The notes beneath the pieces were generated by a model, which searched no databases, was not told the origin of the DNA, and saw only the letters and a program-made list of their open reading frames with translations. A DNA stretch of 64,000 bases from Symsagittifera roscoffensis (taxonomy: Eukaryota; Xenacoelomorpha; Acoela; Convolutidae). Made by a program: the position numbers and the translations under genes. Positions within the stretch are counted from its first letter, which is position 1. Each line of letters opens with the position of its first letter. The stretch covers positions 9,967,716 through 10,031,715 of the forward strand of contig NC_087067.1 in the NCBI RefSeq assembly GCF_963678635.1, written 5' to 3'. Shown one piece after another: positions 40,215-51,500 of the stretch.

Positions 40215-41099
40215 TGTAACATTCGCCCAAATATCACACAGCGACGGAGCGTAGAAAAAGTACCTATTAACGACTGGCAGGCGTCAGTTACCTTAATTCT
40301 ACTCGTTTTTCACCGTCTCGACCTTGCCAGTTGATTTTCTGGTCTGTCTAGGGCAAAGTAAAAAGTTACCATTTTTAGGCCATCAGTCAAACGACTTTTG
40401 ATCAGCTTTCTTTTGCATGCGAACACAACCACATAGCTGAGTCTCGGATCCTCAGACTACGTGATTGTCATTAAAAACACGGCTCGAACCACCTATTTCT
40501 ATATGTTTTTGTGTGACAGTTTTATATTAAATCCATTGGAGATGGATTGACCCTTTCCCTTTTTCTATCTACTCATGTCCTGAAATATCAAATAGTATCG
40601 GTGTTTAATTAAGATCTAGGACATTACAGCAGCTGTTAAAGTTAGTTTATACAGTCCCTTTACATAGACAGTCTCTGGGGGACCAAGCCTCCGCTCCCGT
40701 GATTTTCTTGAGATAACACTCTTATCTCTTATATTTCGTGTCCCGGGAGGGTTCCGTGGTATTTCTCTTCCCCCCACTGAAGCCTCCGTCTCCACAAATA
40801 TCTGTCGCTAAGGTCCTTATCGTGTGTTCTTGCCACGATAAGAGGCTCCGTGTTTTTCTGTCTCTGATACAACTGTTCTTCACAATCTATATCGTGGTTC
40901 TGATTTTCGTCTTTTTTATTCAAAATGGCCGTCTTTTTTCTATTTCTCAGAAATGTTCTTCTTCCAATCGAAATTTTAAAAATAAAAATTCTAGAACATT
41001 CTGACCCTCCGTCGCAACACTTTTCTGTTCATAAGGCTTTTAGTCACTCTTTTTTCTGTCGCGGGAAGGTTGTGCTGTGTCATCCGGCAGAATGGCACA
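40215..41099 (-). repeat. 5' LTR of the 24.4-kb element
   Basis: 885 bp, TG...CA on the minus strand, partner of 16683-17567. It should contain the element promoter; no TATA box was assigned. Confidence 0.92.
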
Positions 41100-42850
41100 A
41101 GTTAAAAACAATAATTTGTCTTAAAGACAATCACCGGTTGATTTGGCTAACTTGCACTAGTTTATCATGCAAAACTTGTACTGAAAAAATTAATGTTATG
41201 TATGAAATTTACAGCAGATTTTGATTTTCTTAGTGATTACGACAAAAACTGTTTGTATTAACGAAAATACGATGTGATTTTTGTTGTTCGACCAATTTTA
41301 ATTTGAATAAACGGGATTGAACGCAAGTTTTGGCGCCCCACAAGGAACCTTTTTTTGTGAACGAGCATTCCCCATCCCCTCATCGTCTTTATCAGGCAAC
41401 GTATCTCGACTCGATTGAACCCCCAGAATTTTGCATCAGTTGGTATGGTGTTTTGTCTTTATATGAAACCCGATAATCGTTGCATCTTTTATTCATTCCA
41501 AAGAGTAGCAACGGTGTTTCTTGTAACTAAAACTTTTTCAGCTCGAGAGACTTCTTGGAGCCCTGATCACTGACCAAGCTCTCTACAGATGGATTTTTAT
41601 TGATCATCAGCTTCCGAGTCCAAATCATCAGGATCTGCACAACAGGCCACACAAACAGACAACAGCAAAGACCACGGACATCAAAAAACAAAAGCAGCTA
41701 AAAGATCTAAATACAACATTTTCAGTTCGGGATCTTTTAAGGATTATTAAGTCCTTATTGTGTAAGGATTATTAATCCTTGAAATTGGACATAGACAACA
41801 AATAATTAACTGATTTTTAAATGGATTTTAACTCAAACCCGCTGATGAAAAAACTTTTTGTCTTAAAATCCCCGAAATAAAACCTATATCAATTTAAGTG
41901 GTCTGGTAGTGAAATTTCAGGCAAAAGCAGTTAAATTTTTTGTCCGAGGGTTTTCTCTGCGCGCGTGTGTTGAAATTTGAACAATTTGCCTGATTCCCAA
42001 CCCACCTTTGTAAAACTGAAAGCCCAATCAGTTTCAAGTATGTCATAGCCGGTTTCGCCCGTCCGATTATAGATTTCGTTGCCTGACAGTAATGATGAGT
42101 GTTCAGGTACGGAGTTATTAAGTGAATTAAATCGATTTTTCGAACATCAGTTTTCTTTCGCGTGTGTTGTTGGATTTCAAGCGACCTACTCAATTTCCTA
42201 CCCTACTGGTAAAAACGGTGGCTTACGTATCTTTAGATCACGCGCTACGTAAGCTTCCCTAATTAAACAGCAGGTTAAGTAGACATGTTTCACAAAAAAA
42301 AGGATTGAGTTTGAATTTCAGCGCTAGGGAACCCCAAAATTTTTTTCAGTACTATTTTCATCATTATGTCTAATGCCGTATTGATCTTATAATTTGGCAC
42401 GAAGTCATCAACAGTTCTCTGACCAGGCACAGCAGGAATAATAACAGGAGGCTGATTACAAATTGTTAGCTGGATACTGAGATAAAAGACAAAATTTTTA
42501 CATTATTGTCTACTGTTCAGGCTATGGAAGTGAAAATACAAAGAAACAACTATCAGCAACGGGTATCCTCATTCTAAATAAAATTGGACATTTTAATTCC
42601 AAACACAAATCCAAAGATCGAATATTACGACTCTCTTATTGCTAAGGCGCCTTACTTTTCTGAACAACCACAAAAAGCGTAACCGTTTGACGCCTGAAAG
42701 CTGCAGAGCCTAATTGCTGGGGTCTTAAAACGACAAATTTCCCTCTCTTACAGTTTTGTTATTTTAGTGTTGACTCTCTAGTCTAACGAATTTTTCCTTT
42801 GTGTTAAGTTTAGTTCAAACTTAAATAATTTCGATGATAGTGAGTAATTC
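41100..42850. other. AT-rich non-coding stretch
   Basis: No supported gene. A weak direct similarity between about 41935-42010 and 42165-42225 (cgcgtgtgttg start) suggests an old repeat. Confidence 0.5.
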
Positions 42851-43814
42851 GTATTAGCATGTAGCAAACGTGTCAAAAAAAATTGCACTTTTCAAGTTTT
42901 TTGAAAAACCTAATAAAATCAAAAATGAGCTTTTTGAGTGTCACAAAACTATTTTACAGTATGCAGAAATTCAATCTCGGTCCTGAAAAACTGACACATA
43001 AAGGGCCAAATGCCAGAGCTTCACAGAAAAAAACTGTTGAGACATTTCTGGAACTGATTACTGTGGCCCTGTTAGATTAGGTCCGGCACAGGTTATGTGG
43101 CTTCACAAATTGACGACCACACTAACAATGAGGACCTGCAGGAAGAATTTTCTTACAATTGTCGCAGCCGAGAAGCACGAGGCAGATAACACATCTAGAA
43201 CTTCATATCAGTCTAAAAACTCAGAAAAATTTGATTCTTTTTTATCACATAACCAATCTAAGTTGTCAGAGCAAATTAGTTGAAATCAAAAATTTAGCCG
43301 CCACTCAAATACTTCAATTGACACAAAATCGAGATTCGTTGATTCTAAAGAAAGGAAAGACGAATTAGAGAGGCAGGCAAAAGTATCAATAAGGTTGATA
43401 GAAAAGCAAAATAGAACCAAGATTGACTAATTAGATTATATAGCAAAGTAATCTAGAATTAGAGGATTTGGTTGAAGATTATAAAAAGAAACTGCCAGAA
43501 ACTGAATGAAAAGGTTTTGACTTTTAGAAAGAGCTGTCGACATTGGATGGGAAAGTTTATAACAGTAGTGTAAAGCGAGCTAGACTGCAGCTTGCAGCTT
43601 GTTGTCAAAGATTCACACCGTATCCGCGACTGGGTTGATACTATATCTTGGTTATCAGTTCTATTTGTTGTTCGACTCAGTTTGGTTGGTAATCCCTTAG
43701 AACCGAAAAAAAACAATACAATACAACAATGAGGAAGTTAAGATAATCACAAAGCAAGTTTTTTACCACTCAATGATACTCGTTGAGTACTTTCTAGGCT
43801 AGGACTCACATTCA

Positions 43815-44476
43815 ATGTTCGCTGAACGCATTCCTATGGTTGTATCGTTAGTGGTCCGTTACCATGTCTTCGGCTCAAACGCATCCTGCTTTAATTGTGT
43901 TGTTGAGGATACTTTTCTAGCTGATCAAATCAAAACATGGAGGCGTATGAAGTTTTGGAACAAAGCGCCGCCCGTTTCGCAGCTGACAAACTTTTTTTTC
44001 AATTTTAAAAAACGATGTTGAGAGATACAAGGTATCAATGCTTTAGAGTGAAAGTTAGATAAGCTTGCCTTGTAAATACTTTTTTCCTTGGCACAATTTA
44101 AGTAATGGTCCGGCGCTTTGTGAAAATTATGCAGAAACCATTAGAGATGATTATGTGACGGACAATGTTGTTACCATGCGCCGAAAAAAAGCCCAGTTCG
44201 ATAAACGATCGTGAATGGTTTCTCCCGAATCGTCCGGTGAACCCGAGCATACCCGGCAAGTTGTACCGTGTCTCCAATGCATCTTCCCTAGAAAAATCTC
44301 TCCTGATTTGCCAGGGTCCGCTACAAAATCTTAATCTCGCTTCTCATCGTTTCCGACAGCATAAGTACGCCGTTTCGGCCGATTCTGAAAGGATGGTTTT
44401 GCAGGTTGAAGTCCTCGAGCGAGATCGAGCAAGTGTTTTTAAAGCCATTTTCGAGCCTCATCTTTTTGGTTGTTGA
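43815..44476 (+). pseudogene. BEL/Pao-type reverse transcriptase relic
   Basis: Frame 44165-44476 reads WFLPNRPVNPSIPGKLYRVS ... GPLQNL ... RFRQHKYAVSADSERMVLQV. That is the pattern of the BEL/Pao RT start (W-LP-HPV, GK-RRV, GPDLL-L, RFR, the AvsaDIe-MFlQV palm strand). The palm motif is altered (ADSERMV) and no YVDD follows. Upstream frame 43815-44021 has LADQIKTWRRMKFW, resembling the pre-RT linker of Pao elements. Fragments separated by frameshifts and lacking everything downstream make this a dead relic. Sequence 42850-43800 may be its older 5' part but carries no clear motif. Confidence 0.65.
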
Positions 44477-45313
44477 TTATAAAGTGAACGGGATGTATCG
44501 CAATTGTATTTAACATCTCTAGTCTCTACGCTTCTAAAAAGACACGTTTAATGCACTGCTGTTGTATCTTTAATCGAAGCTTTGATAATCTATTAAAAAA
44601 AACTTACAAGTTTTTTTTAGAAAAATAGTCCACATTTATATTTGCCTATCAAACACCACGGCAAACAGATCTGTTTTCGAAACTAAATGCGAACCCAATT
44701 TAAAGAGTTTCTGAGCTTAGAATTTAAAAACAAATGAAACACAATTCCATGAGAATACAATTTATTTCATACCATTTTCTTAATGATGTTATGAAAACAG
44801 CTTACATCTTTTCGATTCGAAGCATCAAATAAATATAAAATGTTCCATTCTGATGTAGTGGGAACCGCAGTCACTTTTTTCGCGAAATTAAGGAAAAAGC
44901 AAAGTAGCTGATTGAGTGATTTAGTCGAACATGCAGAAAAAGGGAACAAAAAAAGCTCAAAAATCAGAGAAACTTATTTTATATAATCAAAAAATAATAA
45001 TTATATTTCAGAAAAAGACGAGTTGTCATACAATAATAAAGGAAAAAGTATGACACACATAAGAATAATTGGAAAAAGGGATAATTGAAATTTTTAGCCG
45101 CATAATAGAAAAAGTCTTCAAATTCAACCCGGATTGGCTTACAGCCAAATAGATGCAGTGCAGCAACCATGCCTTTCTTAATTAAAATTGTCCTCTGGCT
45201 TGAAAAATTTATGGAGCATTTAGACTAAATTACCCCCTCTCAAATACTTTTGTTTGTTTCGTGTCTTTCTGTATTGGCGCTATGATAAATACAATTTTTT
45301 CAAGTCCATCGAT
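44477..45313. other. Intergenic AT-rich stretch 3' of the C6orf118-like gene
   Basis: No supported gene. It should contain the 3' UTR and polyadenylation site of the minus-strand gene; I could not choose a signal. Confidence 0.5.
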
Positions 45314-45581
45314 TCAGAAGTAGAAATCAAAATCTTCTCGTTTGCTCGATTCCGGCCTGGCTTCGAATGCAGCTGGCGCTGATTGACTGATTTGATCCTC
45401 AAATTGTTGCTCCACATTTACAGCCTCGATGTCTGATTGGCTAATATTAACAGCCTCTTCTAGCTTCTGATTGGTCGATTCAGGAATGACAACAGTTCCT
45501 TCGGAGGACATCGTTGGTCTCTCACTCGTTAAAACATACTTCCCAGCCACATTCATTGTTTTCAGTTTGCGCCATAACATT
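45314..45581 (-). CDS. C6orf118-like gene, terminal exon
   Basis: 268 nt after TTTTACTAG. Encodes MLWRKLKTMNVAGKYVLTSE and an acidic tail ending EDFDFYF, TGA stop at 45314-45316. Confidence 0.88.
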
Positions 45582-48500
45582 CTAGTAAAACACAGTGAGT
45601 AAAATGATTTGAAATACACTAAAACTATTTTTCGGTACGTTCAGTTCAATTCAGTTCTCGTAGAGTTTGGTTTTTTTCCAGAAATGTCCTTGTTTTCTTT
45701 GTCAGCTCAGAAAATAGTAGTATCTCTTGTACACAAAACAGTGTCAATTCTCTTGCAAGACAATTTTACATCATTGATACACATTAGAAAAAGTAAGGGC
45801 CCTAAAACTGAGCCTTGAGGTACAAAAAACGAAATTGGTTTGTAATTAGAATTTTTACCATCAGTTTCGGCGAATTAATATCTATCAACAGGTTAAATTT
45901 TTCAGTAGCTCTGCAATTAAATTATCATGATTTATGTCAAACGTTTTTTAAAGTCAATATACAAAGCAAAATCTGTATTTCGTTTGTCAATTGCTTCACG
46001 CATGAATTCATTGAGTTTCGTTAATATATCAACACATGACTTTTTTGGTTGAAATGCAAAGTGTATGACATTTTTCTCTTTGATAAATTTGAGCAATTGA
46101 TTATAGATAACTCTTTCAAAACTTCCGCGGAAGGATGGCATGATGCTAAATTGCCTGAATTTATCACACTCGTGTCGAACTTTGGCTTCATAAGCTGGGG
46201 CAACTTTTGCCATTTTGAAGTGGTTTAGGAAGTAAACAATTAGTAAACGTTCAAAAAAAAGTTTCGTCAAAAATTGGCTTGTAGATGTTATGCTATCATG
46301 ACAACTAGATTTGTCTTTGAAAAGTTTTTTTTTTGATTTTTTTTGCCATTTTCGTCCGGAAAAAGTGCAAAAAAAAGAAACTTGTAGTTCTATCTGGTAA
46401 CACTTCAAGAGTTGGGATCTTTGAACTTGACAGCAAGTTGCAAACAAATAATGGCGAAAAAACTATCATATATATTGGGATCAATTGCATTATGAATTAT
46501 TTTGCAGTCCTTGCAGAATTGGTGGAAGGCTTGAAAAAGAGATTTGGAATTTTTCGATTTTTAGAAAGGCAAGATGTTATGGAGATGCAAAGTTGCTTAA
46601 AGTAGACTCACTTTATTTCTATGGGAGAGATGACAGCTTTGGACAGGTGATCATTGAACTCTTTGCCCACCTCAGTAGAGGTCTCGATCACTCGCTCGCA
46701 CAGTTCACCATACCTCTCTATCTTCTTCTGAACAACAACACGAACAAGTTTTGGTCGATAGCTTAGAATTTGATTACGACTTTTTGTATCGATTTTTATT
46801 CCCAAGGACCAGGATGTCCGAAATTGTTAAGCTATCGATGTTAAGCCTACAGATCTCACGTTTATTTCATCCGATTTTCGCATATTTCAGTTTTAATTAT
46901 GGCCAATTTAATTTTAATTTATTCGTCATCTAACAGGAAACTTTTTAGGATAATTTTTTTCTTCAACTTTTTTAACAATCGAGGACCTTTAAAACCAAAA
47001 TATCCTCATGGGAACTTAGTTAAAAGTCCTTGATTTTTAAGAGGTCCTCGGTCTTAAAGAAAAAACATTGTCCTGAATGCTGGCCATAGACAAATTCAGC
47101 TTCATTTGAAAACGCTCTGGCAAAATTGCTAGGATCTTTTTCTGTCAAAATCTGACCTGGTCCTGTTGTGCTAGTTGTTTGATTGAGTGGGTGAGTGCTT
47201 TGGGAACCATGTCGTGTTTCATCTCCTGTCTTATCGAATCTATTCTCTCCATACTTGCAACTATCTCTTCCTTGAGCCCCAAAAGCAGTTCGGCTCTGCT
47301 CATTTTACTAACACCACCACTCGGAATATTCTGTTCATCTTCTTGGTGTAATCCAATTTGGCCATCGGAACCTTCGCTGCTGGTTGGGGGCTCTGAAAAT
47401 ACATTAAGAACTAGGAATTGATAAGCTTCCGGTGCAAAACTGCCATAATGATGGCATCATCGGCTCTTTTCCATTATAACTCTCTCAATCTGGTTTAAAA
47501 AAAAGTTGTAGTTCCACCATATAAGAGTTTTTGTATTTTAGAGCAGCAATAATTTGCTGGGGGTTATAATGGAAAAAAGCCAGGGCGTCTACCCTACAGG
47601 AGTCCAGAACTCACCTCCCAGGAGCGACTGTCTTCTGATCTCTTTCTTCGCCTCGACTCGTCGCTTTAAAGACTTGATCTGCTCGTGCAAACTAAACACA
47701 CAAAACATCTCTGTGCAGTAGCATTTTAGTGTAATTAAAAAAAACACAAATGTATTATGATTGGTTAAAGTAATGTTTTAAAGGTTTTTTAACCTCTTCA
47801 ACATAAAAGACTGAAGCCGTGTAACTCCGCGTTTAGCGTTTAAAGGATACCAATTTTTGCTATTTTTTCTATTTTTTGCAAACTTAGTAATAATTTTTGC
47901 AATCTACTTAAATTTTGCAAAATTATATTTGGTTTTTGCAAAGTTTTTCAAATTAATTCCAGGAACGTTTACGACTTTCGAATGATCTTACTCTTTATTG
48001 TCTTGCAGTATCATCTCAATTTCATTTTCCATCTCGCTGTTACGCAACTCCTCCTCCTCTATTACGTCACCACTACCGCCATCCAAACTGTTCACACCTC
48101 CTCGGCTATTTGCCGCTTCGGCCGAGTGGGCCGGCATGGGTAAAAAAGTGCCGGCTGTGAGTAGTCCAGTCACTTCGCTTTCCAGAGAGCCAGACTCCAG
48201 TTTTCTTCTCTCGTTCACAGCTAAGTGACGCAGGTAATTGTCGTACTCATTCTTAAATTACAAAACACACATATTTTAGACTACAAAAATAGGTATCAAA
48301 TTTTGATACCAGCTGCGTAGGATGTACACGCCCTTACTGCACTTGGAATGTAAAATTTGCAAGGATCTTGCAAGCAAATGCAAACTTTGCAAGAATCTTG
48401 CACGAATCTTGCAATATTATGCACTCTTCAGAACTACAACCTTGATGCAAAACTTTCTTCTTGAAATCAATCCTTAATAATCCTCCCTTGACCCTTGATT

Positions 48501-51500
48501 ACTGATTGATCGACAAATATCTAAGCATTTTCAACCCGAACCGAGACGCAGCACAAACGTTTGACATAGTGAACTTAAAACGGTAAAAAAAGAAACTTTT
48601 TAAGCATAGATTTATCTAATTTTTGGGCAGGGGCTTTTTTAAAGAACAAACTCTTGACGAAGTTACAAGGTGTTTGTTCGCGGAATCTGGTGAATTTGTG
48701 CAATTTGAAATATGTTAAAAAACTTGTCTCTGCATTTCAGTGACCCGCACACACCAAACAGTGCGCCTATCTAGTGCATAGTTTGTCCTCGAAATGGGTG
48801 AATTTATATTTGTAACCCATTTATACTATATCTACGTTTTCGTTAGTTTTTTTTGTTACGTTATAGCAATTGACGGTACTCGTTTAGAAGTATGGCCCCG
48901 TTAAAAACCTCGCTTAGAAGTATGGTCCAGAAAAACTCCATTTAAAAGTTAGACATAAAAGTTTTAAAGTAGTGTCTAAGTTTTGTCAATGAATTGATAC
49001 TTGCAATAATTTAGTTTTATAGTAAATTTTGGGGCAAATCCAACGAAAAAATGTTTAGAAGCTTTCTTTTTGTTTTCATCCACTCAAAGTACTTCAAGAA
49101 TAACTTAAATTTTTCTAAACGAAATTTTGAGTGGGATTCATCAAAAACGGCGGGACATAACTTCTAAGCAAGTACCTAATTGACTTATTGGGTCTCTATG
49201 CAATACAATATACCTTGTAGAATTGGTGACTCTACTGTAGTACATGCTATAGTAACCTGATTGTAAGATTAATTCGTCATTAAGTTAAGTAGGACAGCAA
49301 ACAAAGGGTAAAGTTCGAAATAGTTCAATCTTCGAAAATATTGTCCCTCCTATGCCAGAAAACAAAATTTGACAAAATCGGCGGACCCCCCCCAAGTCGG
49401 AACTAAGAGAGCTTATGTTATGAAATTCAGAGGAGCGATACTAGAGATGATTTGACCCGGGCATACAAAAAACGGGACCCCTCAGACCCTTGGGGGGCAA
49501 GTGATAACGGTCCCCGGAAGTGTAAATGGCCCTATCAGAACTCGGAAACTAGCGGCGGTGTTGGGCTCAAATTCTAGTATGTTGTAGGCCTAGTTGATGG
49601 AAGCTTAATTTTGGAACCCCAGACCCCTAAGACCTCCACTTCCGGTTTTATGCCCAAAGTAGGCAAACCCACCCCTAACTTCGGGAAGTCGTTTCTCGGC
49701 CTCCAATGATCGCAGGGAGCTGAAACTTGGAGGGATGATAGGTAGTGGCAAGATAAATCTTGTATTATAATTTGAACTAATTCCGGCGGCTGGACCGGCA
49801 TTATTAGCATTTGGAAAAACACCCCATAGAGCGGAAATTGGCAATTTACGCGACATAATGAGCGAGGGCATATCGATTTTAATGCGGCAGTGGACATAAG
49901 ATACGGACCCGGAAAAAAGACCCCTTGTGAGTGAAAACCCTCCGGCGACTCCTTCCGGTGTTAATAGCTTTTCCTGGGAAAAAGGATAATGGACCTCAGA
50001 AATGGTATAATTGTGGAGTATTAACAGGATATGGATGAAACTTGGTAGTTAGGACCCCCATGGGATTCTGAACCCAAATATGGAAGTTTGGCCCCGGTTG
50101 ACCCCTGGGTGACCTTAAAGTGACATTTGGGCATCGTGACCCCAAAATTGCATGGAAAGCTCCAATATTAACACCGGAAAGGGGCGCATTTCCCAGCCCA
50201 ACCCCTGGAAATGAGAATGGGTCACCTTGCTAAAAATTGGGGGAAATACTTATATATTGAGAACTAGAGCAGAAGCTGATAGAGATATAGCTTTTACATT
50301 GCAACCTTGGAGTAGAGGATTTAATTCAAATGGACTTGGTAAATAATGAGGTCAGTTTAGCTTGGCGAATGTGCTATTAATAGAATATCAGTCAGGGTAA
50401 AAGAAAAGTAGTCCCAGAAGAAATTGATTGTAATAGTACCGCGGCATGAAAGTTAAGTTTCCTAAATAGTATGAATGGACGAGAAATCTACTTGGCTCTC
50501 CGGAGGTGACTTTTTGGCTTAATTTGACCCCTAATAGACGAACTACGTTCCCCTGATAGCTGGAAGGTCGGGATTGGAATAGAGTACAGATAGAATTTTT
50601 AGATGCCTGAAATTAGTTAGCTACCCATGAAAAGGGCCTTCCCCTACCCTTGGGAGGTCGGAACGTTAACGGGATTTTTAAGATAAAGGCCTTGGGAATA
50701 AAGATTGAGTAAACATAGCATGGTTTGGAGGTTGAGTTGAACTCGAAAGCTGAAATTCACAGAGTTCAGGAATTGGTTGATTAGAATCGTATGACATTTG
50801 TTTGCTTGGTCAAATTGTGACAGCTACCGCATACCGGGTATCTAATAAGTGTGAAACGAATGATAAAAGAAACCAAAGTTGGCACGTGGCAGAGTTGACA
50901 GTAGGAGGGATATAGTCGGACGGGTGTGCGGACGGGTGATTTAAGCGGATGTCAGGACTGATAGGGAATGGCGTGACTTAACTACAACTAAGTGTAAAGA
51001 AAGATAAGGAATTGGAGGGTACCGGAGAGCCTGTAAGAGTCGGATGAATTAATGCGAGCGAATCGAATAGTTGGTTCTCAGTTAGTTAGAGAACATTTTG
51101 GGCTACAAGCTAAGGTAGTCGCTTGATTCTCAAAGTAAAGTGAGAACGAGTTGGAAGACTTGTTAACGTGGATGTAGATTAGTTAGTGAATGTTAGTTAG
51201 GATATCTAGAGGATAGCGGAATTGTTGTTGAACGATTGATATTGAAAAAAGTTCTCGAGGAGAACGTTAGTTAGTAGTTAGGTGTTAATTGAACTGCAGG
51301 AGGCAGTTGGTTTAAATAATAGTAATCGCAAACCCGTTTCTTAAATTGAAAGATTAATTTATATTACAGCCAATTATAGGCTACTCTGTATTTGTTTATA
51401 TTCATTTCTTACTTTATTCTTACTCTTGGAATTGTTGTTGCGATCGATTATTGATTGACGGGTGAGATACAGTCGGAGGAGCACGAATCACGGGGCGAGC

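Larger units (their letters stand above)
16683..41099 (-). mobile_element. 24.4-kb LTR retrotransposon (Ty3/gypsy type) with macro-domain and SGNH-hydrolase cargo
   Basis: Two 885-bp direct repeats (16683-17567 and 40215-41099) bound one minus-strand transcription unit with the order LTR, PBS, leader, gag-protease, RT, RNase H, integrase, macro-domain extension, SGNH ORF, 675-aa ORF, PPT-like tract, LTR. RT-RH-IN order and the GPY-like end of integrase place it in Ty3/gypsy. Typical elements of this group are 5-9 kb; this one is about three times longer because of a 3-kb leader and roughly 10 kb of sequence after pol. The element is markedly richer in GC than its flanks. The LTR pair differs at about seven sites by eye (about 99% identity), so insertion was recent. 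Flanking bases agree only as AGT or AGTT, so no clean 5-bp target duplication is visible. Confidence 0.93.
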
